Assembly (NCBI GenBank): GCA_026785965.1
Contig: JAJAYY010000017.1
Span: 1 to 5,336, forward strand
DNA from: Sphingomonas bacterium
Lineage (GTDB): Bacteria > Pseudomonadota > Alphaproteobacteria > Sphingomonadales > Sphingomonadaceae
Length of the DNA stretch: 5,336 nucleotides
Direction: 5' to 3'
Part shown: positions 1-4,309 of the stretch, piece by piece
Numbering within the stretch: the first letter of the stretch is position 1
Layout: each line of letters begins with the position of its first letter
The notes under the pieces: model-generated
What the model was told of the DNA's origin: nothing
Databases searched by the model: none
What the model saw: the letters and a program-made list of their open reading frames with translations, nothing else
Made by a program: the position numbers and the translations under genes

Positions 1-156
1 GCGCATCAGTTTCGCATTTGCGTCACTCTGCTTGGGTACACCGGCACCGATCAACTAAATTGGACGGGCCTGCGCGGCATCCCTCTCTCCGACCTCCGCG
101 CCGCGCACGAAGGCTTCTTCCCTAAGCTGATGGGTGCCGACGCCGCGCTCGCCTGA
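1..156 (+). CDS. 3' end of an unidentified gene (C-terminal 51 residues)
   Basis: Frame 1 is open from the window edge to a TGA at 154-156 and gives 51 residues with no start codon context, so only the C-terminus is visible. The fragment contains LLGYTGTDQLNW (residues 10-21) and GLRGIPLSDLRAAHEGFFPK (residues 23-42), and ends in an Ala-rich tail. It reads like the end of a folded soluble protein: there is no membrane segment and no signal or repeat. The GC-rich third positions over most of the fragment support real coding. I do not recognise the family, and no function should be assigned without the upstream sequence. The next gene, bfd, lies 142 bases away behind its own promoter, so this gene is probably not co-transcribed with the iron pair. 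Confidence 0.6.
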   Translation, partial: AHQFRICVTLLGYTGTDQLNWTGLRGIPLSDLRAAHEGFFPKLMGADAALA

Positions 157-193
157 CCCAAACCGTCATTGCGTGGGGTCTGCATTTCCTTTC

Positions 194-252
194 TTCGCGC
201 CTTCGCGCCTTCCTCGAACAATCTTATCCCGCGAAGGCGCGAAAGGCGCGAA
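194..252. repeat. Long imperfect inverted repeat built from CTTCGCGC units
   Basis: The left arm at 194-212 pairs with the right arm at 233-252. Positions 202-212 match 233-243 perfectly (11 bp) and 194-201 match 245-252 perfectly (8 bp), with A244 as the only bulge and a 20-base loop. The left arm contains two head-to-tail copies of CTTCGCGC (193-200 and 201-208) followed by CTTC. The stem would be very stable in RNA from either strand. It sits between the end of the upstream gene and the bfd promoter, so it could end or protect the upstream transcript. No T-run follows it on the plus strand, so it is not a textbook intrinsic terminator. From memory, similar 'cttcgcgccttcgcg' palindromes recur between genes in sphingomonads; that makes a dispersed repeat family likely but unproven here. 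Confidence 0.75.
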
Positions 253-263
253 CAGGATTCTAT

Positions 264-292
264 TTGCGAATAGGTCGCATTAGCGTTATAAG
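264..292 (+). promoter_or_regulatory. Predicted sigma70-type promoter of bfd
   Basis: A -35-like TTGCGA (264-269, 4 of 6 to TTGACA) is followed after exactly 17 bases by a -10-like TATAAG (287-292, 5 of 6 to TATAAT). This is the only AT-rich stretch in a GC-rich neighbourhood. The predicted start of transcription, 6-8 bases past the -10 box, falls at about 299-300, which is the bfd ATG itself. No Shine-Dalgarno sequence lies between the -10 box and the ATG. The promoter is predicted from sequence only. Confidence 0.55.
265..279 (+). promoter_or_regulatory. Possible Fur-type iron box overlapping the -35 element
   Basis: TGCGAATAGGTCGCA is an imperfect 7-1-7 inverted repeat. Its left half is TGCGAAT, and its right half matches the mirror image at 5 of 7 positions (GGTCGCA against ATTCGCA). 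It has the 15-base layout of Fur boxes and sits on the -35 element and the start of the spacer, where a bound repressor would block RNA polymerase. In other bacteria bfd is a known iron-starvation gene repressed by Fur, which makes the site plausible. The form of the box expected in this lineage is from memory, and other iron regulators of Alphaproteobacteria (Irr, RirA) use different motifs. Confidence 0.4.
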
Positions 293-298
293 CGTCGC

Positions 299-493
299 AT
301 GATCCTGTGCAGCTGCAACGCGATTCGTGAGGATGAGGTCAGGGCCGCCGCCCGCCGCGGCTGCCCGTGCCCCGAAAGCGCTTACCGCTCACTCGGCTGC
401 GAGTTTCAGTGCGGGTCGTGCCGCGACCATGCCGAGGATCTGATCCTTTCCGAGCGCGCGCACCTGCTCCACGTCGACGCCCGCGCCGCCTGA
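299..493 (+). CDS. bfd: Bacterioferritin-associated ferredoxin (Bfd), [2Fe-2S]
   Basis: This 64-residue protein opens with the Bfd signature MILCSCNAI and carries the four cluster ligands at the family positions: C4 and C6 (CxC) and C38 and C41 (CGSC). This is the same spacing as in the E. coli protein. Known family role: Bfd binds bacterioferritin near its haem and passes electrons inward to reduce stored ferric iron, so that ferrous iron is released to the cytoplasm. Three further cysteines (C22, C24, C34) lie between the ligand pairs and are not required by the family pattern. ATG 299 is the only usable start, because an in-frame TAG lies at 281-283 with no start codon between. No Shine-Dalgarno precedes it, which fits a leaderless message from the promoter just upstream. 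Its partner gene bfr begins 60 bases downstream on the same strand, so the two are probably co-transcribed. Confidence 0.95.
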   Translation: MILCSCNAIREDEVRAAARRGCPCPESAYRSLGCEFQCGSCRDHAEDLILSERAHLLHVDARAA

Positions 494-543
494 ATTAGCG
501 CTTCGCCCGCTCCGCCCAGTGGGTTATGGGCCTCGCACGGCAT

Positions 544-548
544 GGAGG
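544..548 (+). promoter_or_regulatory. Shine-Dalgarno site that fixes the bfr start
   Basis: GGAGG lies 5 bases before ATG 554, an ideal spacing. An earlier in-frame ATG at 542-544 overlaps this site and has no ribosome-binding sequence of its own. Starting at 554 also gives the family-standard N-terminus MKGDP, so 554 is the real start and the four extra residues MEAP are not translated. Confidence 0.88.
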
Positions 549-553
549 CACCA

Positions 554-1039
554 ATGAAGGGCGATCCCCAGACACTCAAGCTACTCAACGAAGCGCTCCG
601 CAACGAGCTCACCGCGGTCAACCAATATTGGCTCCATTACCGCTTGCTCGACCATATCGGGCTGAAACGCCTCGCCGAGTTCGAACGCGCCGAATCGATC
701 GACGAGATGAAGCACGCCGACCGCCTCGCCGAACGCATTCTGTTCCTCGATGGGCTGCCCAATTTCCAGGCGCTCGGCCGCTTGCGCATCGGCGAAAGCG
801 TTGAGGAAATGCTGGGCGCCGATCTCGCGCTCGAGCTCGAGGCCGTCGCCCAGTTGAAGGGCGCGATCGCACATTGCGAAAGCGTCCGCGATTACGTCAG
901 CCGCGACCTCTTCGCCGACATCCTCGCCAATGAGGAAAGTCATGTCGACACGCTCGAACGGCAGTTCGAGATGATCGAGCGCATGGGCCTCCAGAATTAC
1001 GTCCAGCTCCAGTCGAAGCCAGCCGAGAGCGGCGCCTGA
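554..1039 (+). CDS. bfr: Bacterioferritin, haem-binding iron-storage ferritin
   Basis: This 161-residue protein is about the length of E. coli bacterioferritin (158) and aligns with it almost without gaps from MKGDP to MGLQNY. It is a four-helix ferritin-like protein; in the family, 24 copies form a hollow cytoplasmic shell that oxidises ferrous iron and stores it as a mineral. The dinuclear ferroxidase ligands are all present: E18, E51, H54, E94, E127 and H130. M52, the axial haem ligand shared between two subunits, is present in ESIDEMKHAD, so this is a haem-type Bfr and not a haem-free ferritin. Y25, E47 and D50, reported as accessory iron or redox residues in E. coli, are also conserved. 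The C-terminal tail after QNYVQLQ is short and variable. The gene follows bfd by 60 bases on the same strand; together they make an iron storage and release unit. An alternative start at 542 is unlikely on Shine-Dalgarno and family grounds. Confidence 0.96.
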   Translation: MKGDPQTLKLLNEALRNELTAVNQYWLHYRLLDHIGLKRLAEFERAESIDEMKHADRLAERILFLDGLPNFQALGRLRIGESVEEMLGADLALELEAVAQLKGAIAHCESVRDYVSRDLFADILANEESHVDTLERQFEMIERMGLQNYVQLQSKPAESGA

Positions 1040-1061
1040 CGCTTACGGCTCGACGGACCGC

Positions 1062-1074
1062 CGTTCGTCGAACG
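1062..1074. repeat. 13-base perfect palindrome between bfr and the first DUF418 gene
   Basis: CGTTCG-T-CGAACG is a perfect inverted repeat with a single central base, in the 75-base gap after bfr and 41 bases before the next start codon. The arms are too short and lack a following T-run, so it is a poor terminator. Its size and shape would suit a dimeric regulator binding site for the DUF418 genes, but no convincing -35/-10 pair was found beside it. Confidence 0.35.
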
Positions 1075-1114
1075 ACTATCGCGCAAACTGTGTTATGGCG
1101 GTAAGGCACTTGGC

Positions 1115-2419
1115 ATGATCGCGCCGCTCCCCGTCCCGACCCGCATCCAATCGCTCGATGTCACCCGCGGGGTCGCGGTGATGGGGATCTTCTCGGTCAA
1201 TGTCGTCGGCATGGCGATGATCCAGCAGGCCTATTTCTACCCGCCCGCGTTCGGCTTCGAAACGCTCGCCGACCGGCTGATGTGGCTCGGCAATTTCCTG
1301 CTCATCGACGGCAAGTTGCGGGCCCTGTTCTCAATCATGTTCGGCGCCTCGCTGATGCTGGTCATCGAACGCGCGGTCGCCGCCGGCCGCTCGGGCTGGC
1401 GCACTCATGTCGCGCGGATGATCGTGCTGATGGGGTTCGGCCTGCTCCACTGGGCAATGTTGTGGTGGGGCGACATCCTGACCCATTATGCCGCGGTCGG
1501 GCTGCTCGCCGCTCTGTTCGCCCGGGTGAAGGCGCGGCCGTTGTTCGTCATCGCCGCCGCCGGGCTCGTGGTCCACGCCGGGCTCAGTGCGTTCTTCGAA
1601 GGCCGCGGCATCGTCGAATATGAGCAGATGGTCGATCGCATCGACGCTGGCACTGCCACGCCCAAGATGATCGCCGAGGTCAAGGAGGCTCGCCAAAGTG
1701 ATGCCCCCGCCGCCGCGATCGCCAAGGACAAGGCCGCCCACCGCGACATCGCCAGCCATTTCGCATGGGCCAAGCAGCAAGGCATCGCCGCGCCGTTCGA
1801 TCTGGGTCCTTTGTGGCTTGAAACGCTGCCGCTGATGCTGCTCGGGATGGCCGGCTTCAAAGGCGGGTTCCTGACCGGCCAGTGGCAGCGGCGGCGCTAT
1901 CGCAAGGTCGCAGTTGTCGCAATCGGGGTCAGCCTGGTCGCTTATGCCGCGCTGGCGGCGCTGGTGCTCGCCAAGGATTTCCTCGCGCCTTATTTCTTCG
2001 CCGTCAATTTCGGCTTCGCGCCGCTGTTCCGGCCGATCGCGGCGATGGGCTATGCCGCTTTGATCATCCTGCTGGCCACGCCCGGCGGCGCGCTCACCAC
2101 CCGCTTCGCGGCGGTCGGCCGCACCGCGTTCAGCAATTATCTCGGCTGCACGTTCATCGGCACATTGCTGTTCTTCGGCTTTGCCGGAAACCTCTACGCG
2201 ACCCTGTCGCGGTTCGAGGCGTGGCTGTTCGTGGTGCCGGTGTGGGCCCTGATGCTGCTGTGGTCGAAATGGTGGCTCGAGCGCTTCAATTACGGCCCGT
2301 TCGAATGGGCCTGGCGCAGCCTCGCGCGGTGGCAGCTTCAGCCGCTGCGCCGGGTCCCCCCTCCCGGGCAGGGAGGGGTCGGGGGTGGGTCGAACCTGTC
2401 CTCAGAAACCGCCGAATGA
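1115..2419 (+). CDS. DUF418/YeiB-family polytopic membrane protein, copy 1
   Basis: This 434-residue inner-membrane protein has roughly 10-12 hydrophobic segments. It opens with the family motif SLDVTRG (D15, R18, G19), which resembles the N-terminus of acyltransferase-3 and heparan-glucosaminide acetyltransferase-like proteins. It then has LIDGKLR (63-69), FSIMFGAS (72-79) and GLLHWAMLWWGDIL (109-122, with H112). A hydrophilic, Ala/Lys-rich stretch at about 165-230 probably forms a soluble loop. The C-terminal DUF418 region carries GRTAFSNYL (335-343) and YGPFEWAWRSL (393-403). The biochemical function of the family is not established; transfer of an acyl group across the membrane is an inference from the distant similarity. 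The start at 1115 has only a weak AAGG 8 bases upstream, but it places the LDxxRG motif where the paralogue has it. Residues from about 414 onward (PPPGQGGVGGGSN...) are encoded by a palindromic repeat and have no match in the second copy, so the tail is probably not functional. Confidence 0.88.
   Translation: MIAPLPVPTRIQSLDVTRGVAVMGIFSVNVVGMAMIQQAYFYPPAFGFETLADRLMWLGNFLLIDGKLRALFSIMFGASLMLVIERAVAAGRSGWRTHVARMIVLMGFGLLHWAMLWWGDILTHYAAVGLLAALFARVKARPLFVIAAAGLVVHAGLSAFFEGRGIVEYEQMVDRIDAGTATPKMIAEVKEARQSDAPAAAIAKDKAAHRDIASHFAWAKQQGIAAPFDLGPLWLETLPLMLLGMAGFKGGFLTGQWQRRRYRKVAVVAIGVSLVAYAALAALVLAKDFLAPYFFAVNFGFAPLFRPIAAMGYAALIILLATPGGALTTRFAAVGRTAFSNYLGCTFIGTLLFFGFAGNLYATLSRFEAWLFVVPVWALMLLWSKWWLERFNYGPFEWAWRSLARWQLQPLRRVPPPGQGGVGGGSNLSSETAE
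2355..2390. repeat. GC-rich palindromic repeat overlapping the 3' end of DUF418 copy 1
   Basis: CCCCTCCC (2358-2365) and GGGAGGGG (2371-2378) form an 8-bp perfect stem with a 5-base loop, followed by a GGGGGTGGGT stretch (2381-2390). From memory, the pattern 'cctcccg-gcagggaggggt-gggggtgggt' is a very common intergenic repeat of GC-rich Proteobacteria. Here it lies inside the reading frame and encodes the PPPGQGGVGGG stretch before the stop at 2417-2419. It could also act as a stable mRNA 3' structure between the two DUF418 genes. Confidence 0.65.
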
Positions 2420-2446
2420 ATTCGCGATGCGGATCAGCGTGCAATC

Positions 2447-2467
2447 TTCAGCCTGAACTTGTTTCAG
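2447..2467. repeat. Alternating TTCAG/CTGAA palindromic repeat between the DUF418 genes
   Basis: TTCAG (2447-2451), CTGAA (2453-2457) and TTCAG (2463-2467) alternate, so the central arm can pair with either neighbour: a 5-bp stem with a 1-base centre, or one with a 5-base loop (CTTGT). The right part, CTGAACTTGTTTCAG, closely resembles a dispersed intergenic repeat I recall from sphingomonads. GTTTCAG occurs again at 2519-2525 in the same gap. No coding was found in 2420-2549. Confidence 0.5.
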
Positions 2468-2498
2468 CATCGATAATGGTCAAACTTGGCGTCGGCGC

Positions 2499-2512
2499 CG
2501 GGATTGATCCCG
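2499..2512. promoter_or_regulatory. Perfect 14-base palindrome upstream of DUF418 copy 2
   Basis: CGGGAT-TG-ATCCCG has perfect 6-base arms around a 2-base centre and ends 37 bases before the ATG at 2550. It has the shape of an operator for a dimeric repressor. A GATAAT (2472-2477, 5 of 6 to a -10 box) lies upstream with no good -35 partner; if it is used, the palindrome would lie just inside the transcript. Which regulator might bind cannot be told from the sequence. Confidence 0.35.
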
Positions 2513-2549
2513 AAATCCGTTTCAGGAAGACGGCGGCGCGGGGGGAACC

Positions 2550-3800
2550 ATGACCGCATCCACGGCCGCGCGCATCGCGACGCTCGACATCGTCAGGGGG
2601 GTGGCGGTGATGGGCATATTGGCGATGAACATCGTCGCTTTTGCCATGCCTCCACAGGCCTATATCAACCCACTCGCTTATGGCGCCGACAGCGCCGCCG
2701 ACCTTGCATCCTATGCGGTCAGCTTCGTGCTGATCGACGGCAAGATGCGCGGGCTGTTCTCCTTCCTGTTCGGCGCGTCGATGCTGCTCGTGATCCAGCT
2801 TGCCGAGAAATCGGGCGACTCCGCCCGCCGGGTGACCTTCCGTCGCCAGCTGTGGCTGCTGCTGTTCGGGATGATCCATTATTATTTGATCTGGTACGGC
2901 GACATTCTGATCGGCTACGCGCTGATCGGCATGGTCGCCTGGTTGTTCCGCACCAAGCCACCGCGCGTGCTGATCGGCTGGGGGGTCGCGCTGGTGCTGG
3001 TCCAGCTTGTGATCATGACCGCGATCGCCGCTTACGCCCAGTCGCTGAGCGCGGCGGCGGCCGCTCCTAATCCGAGCGTCGATACCGTCGCGGCCTGGAC
3101 CGAGCTTAGTCGCGACGTCGCCGTCCCAGGCGCGGCGCTGCTGCGCGAAACGATGGCTCTTTATCTCGGTCCGTGGTCGGAAATCGTCACTTATCAAGTG
3201 ACCGAAAAACCGCTCATGCCAATTGTGTTCACCTTCCTGTTTGGCTGGGAGACGCTCGCTTACATGCTGTTCGGAATGGCGGCGCTGAAAAGCGGTTTTC
3301 TCGCCGGGGACTGGGATGATGCGCGCTATCGCAAGACCGCGCTGACCGGCTTCGCGATTGCAATCCCGACTTATTCAATTTGCCTCGCGCTGATCTTCAT
3401 CGATCGATCCAGCGTCGAGGGCCTGTTCACCTGGTCGTTCGCCGCGACCGTTCCGTTCCGCCCGGTGATGGTCGTCGCTTATGCGGCGCTGATCATCCTG
3501 CTGACCCGTCGCGGTGGGCCGTTGGTCGGTCGCATCGCCGCCGCCGGGCGCGCCGCATTCAGCAACTATCTTGGCACCAGCATCGTTTTGACCGGCCTGT
3601 TCTACGGCTGGGGTTTCGGCCTGTTCGGCCAGTTCAGCCGCATTTCTCTATGGCTGGTCGTCGTCGCGATGTGGGTGCTGATGCTGGCGTGGTCGAAGCC
3701 GTGGCTCGATCGCTTCACCTACGGCCCGCTTGAATGGCTGTGGCGCAGCCTCGTGCGCTGGGAATTGCAACCCATGCGCAAGCCAGCGCCGACTGCCTAG
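2550..3800 (+). CDS. DUF418/YeiB-family polytopic membrane protein, copy 2
   Basis: This 416-residue membrane protein is homologous to the gene before it along its whole length. It has TLDIVRG (D13, R16, G17), LIDGKMR (61-67), FSFLFGAS (69-76), GMIHYYLIWYGDIL (107-120, with H110), GRAAFSNYL (333-341) and YGPLEWLWRSL (391-401). Hand alignment without gaps gives 40 of 75 identical residues in the N-terminal block and 46 of 78 in the C-terminal block. The middle differs: this copy has LGPWSEIVTYQVTEK (206-220), which resembles the usual family pattern, while copy 1 has an unrelated-looking Ala/Lys-rich loop. Function is unknown; a membrane acyl-transfer role is only an inference. The ATG at 2550 is preceded by GGGGGA at 2541-2546, an acceptable ribosome-binding site. 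The 130-base gap after copy 1 allows either read-through or a separate promoter. The protein ends soon after LQPMRK, marking where copy 1 probably ended before the repeat extended it. Confidence 0.9.
   Translation: MTASTAARIATLDIVRGVAVMGILAMNIVAFAMPPQAYINPLAYGADSAADLASYAVSFVLIDGKMRGLFSFLFGASMLLVIQLAEKSGDSARRVTFRRQLWLLLFGMIHYYLIWYGDILIGYALIGMVAWLFRTKPPRVLIGWGVALVLVQLVIMTAIAAYAQSLSAAAAAPNPSVDTVAAWTELSRDVAVPGAALLRETMALYLGPWSEIVTYQVTEKPLMPIVFTFLFGWETLAYMLFGMAALKSGFLAGDWDDARYRKTALTGFAIAIPTYSICLALIFIDRSSVEGLFTWSFAATVPFRPVMVVAYAALIILLTRRGGPLVGRIAAAGRAAFSNYLGTSIVLTGLFYGWGFGLFGQFSRISLWLVVVAMWVLMLAWSKPWLDRFTYGPLEWLWRSLVRWELQPMRKPAPTA
3797..3800. other. Shared CTAG: overlapping stop codons of convergent genes
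   Basis: The plus-strand DUF418 gene stops with TAG at 3798-3800 and the minus-strand Hpt gene stops with TAG on the complement of 3797-3799. Both stops come from one self-complementary CTAG. There is no intergenic space and therefore no room for a terminator between the genes; the two transcripts must overlap at their 3' ends. Confidence 0.9.
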
Positions 3801-4234
3801 ATCCGGCCGAAGCCCTGGTTGGCGACCTTCTTGCCGAACCCGCCGGCGGCCGGCGCGGTGCGGGTCAGCAACGGGTTGGTCGCTTTTTCGAACAGGTCGA
3901 GCGTCGCGCTCCACAATTCGCGCAGTTCGACCACGTCGGCGATCAATTCGTCCGGGAAGCTGCGCGTCTCGATGCTGAAGCGCGCGGTCTGTTCGATCAG
4001 TTCGGCCTTGGCGGCGAGCGGCTCGGCGCCGAACTGGCGCGCTTCGCCCTTCAGCGTGTGCGCCGGAATCACCAGCCCGACGCTGTTCTGCTCGCGCATC
4101 GCGGCCTCGATCGCGGCAACGCTTTTGGCGCCGTCCTCACGGAAATAACCAAGGATGCGGATGAACCCCGGGCCAAGCTCGCCGCGGCTCTTCTCGAAAT
4201 GCACCCAATCGACGATGTCGATGCCGTCGTCCAA
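3797..4234 (-). CDS. Single-domain Hpt phosphotransfer protein
   Basis: This 145-residue soluble protein consists mainly of one histidine phosphotransfer (Hpt) helical-bundle domain. The phospho-accepting residue is H59 in PAHTLKGEARQFGAEPL (57-73), a clear match to the family core HxLKG...GA. Known family role: Hpt proteins shuttle phosphoryl groups between receiver domains in multistep phosphorelays. There is no kinase or receiver gene in the window, so its partners are unknown. The domain ends near residue 118; the tail (119-145) is basic and glycine-rich with two GFG(K/R) units at 132-135 and 141-144. The start is TTG: upstream in frame comes a TAG only four codons away, no ATG or GTG is available, and AGGAG lies 6 bases before the TTG. 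The first possible GTG is at residue 11, which would cut into the domain. The gene lies 75 bases downstream of der on the same strand and may share its transcript. Confidence 0.9.
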   Translation of the reverse strand: MDDGIDIVDWVHFEKSRGELGPGFIRILGYFREDGAKSVAAIEAAMREQNSVGLVIPAHTLKGEARQFGAEPLAAKAELIEQTARFSIETRSFPDELIADVVELRELWSATLDLFEKATNPLLTRTAPAAGGFGKKVANQGFGRI

Positions 4235-4240
4235 TGATCG

Positions 4241-4246
4241 CTCCTA
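4241..4246 (-). promoter_or_regulatory. Shine-Dalgarno site supporting the TTG start of the Hpt gene
   Basis: On the minus strand TAGGAG (complement of 4246 down to 4241) lies 6 bases before the TTG at 4234-4232. Its first three bases are also the in-frame stop that closes the frame upstream, so translation cannot begin earlier. A short GC-rich hairpin (complement of 4248-4263, 5-bp stem CCCCG/CGGGG, 6-base loop) sits directly upstream of it. Confidence 0.8.
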
Positions 4247-4309
4247 TCCCCGCCACTCCGGGGCTCATGTCCACCGGCCTCATCTAAACCGCAAAGGGTA
4301 AAGACACAG

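Noticed and set aside
193..252. CRISPR array suggested by repeated CTTCGCGC units
   Set aside because: The units are 8 bases, contiguous and form one palindrome; there are no spacers and no cas genes.
514..531. Small hairpin GCCCA/TGGGC between bfd and bfr
   Set aside because: The stem is only 5 bp with an 8-base loop and no T-run, so it is not a credible terminator; bfd and bfr are still likely to be co-transcribed.
542..553. Earlier in-frame ATG that would lengthen bacterioferritin by MEAP
   Set aside because: It lacks a ribosome-binding site, overlaps the GGAGG that serves ATG 554, and the family N-terminus is MKGDP.
1080..1114. Promoter for DUF418 copy 1 near TTATGG (1093-1098)
   Set aside because: No -35 hexamer at a suitable distance could be found; the match is too weak to list.
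1331..1860. Minus-strand open frames opposite DUF418 copy 1
   Set aside because: They are shadows of the real gene, caused by high GC at third codon positions; no motif and no ribosome-binding site seen.
2448..3197. Long open frame (249 codons) on the minus strand across DUF418 copy 2
   Set aside because: Its translation is rich in His, Gln, Arg and Asp without any fold-like pattern, typical of the antisense of a GC-rich membrane-protein gene; the plus-strand frame has clear homology.
3734..4237. Plus-strand open frame of 167 codons opposite the Hpt gene
   Set aside because: It begins inside the DUF418 gene in another frame and is antisense to an Hpt domain with an intact catalytic motif; no Shine-Dalgarno.
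4248..4263. GC-rich 5-bp hairpin between der and the Hpt gene, considered as a der terminator
   Set aside because: The stem is short, no T-run follows on the minus strand, and the Hpt Shine-Dalgarno begins immediately after it.
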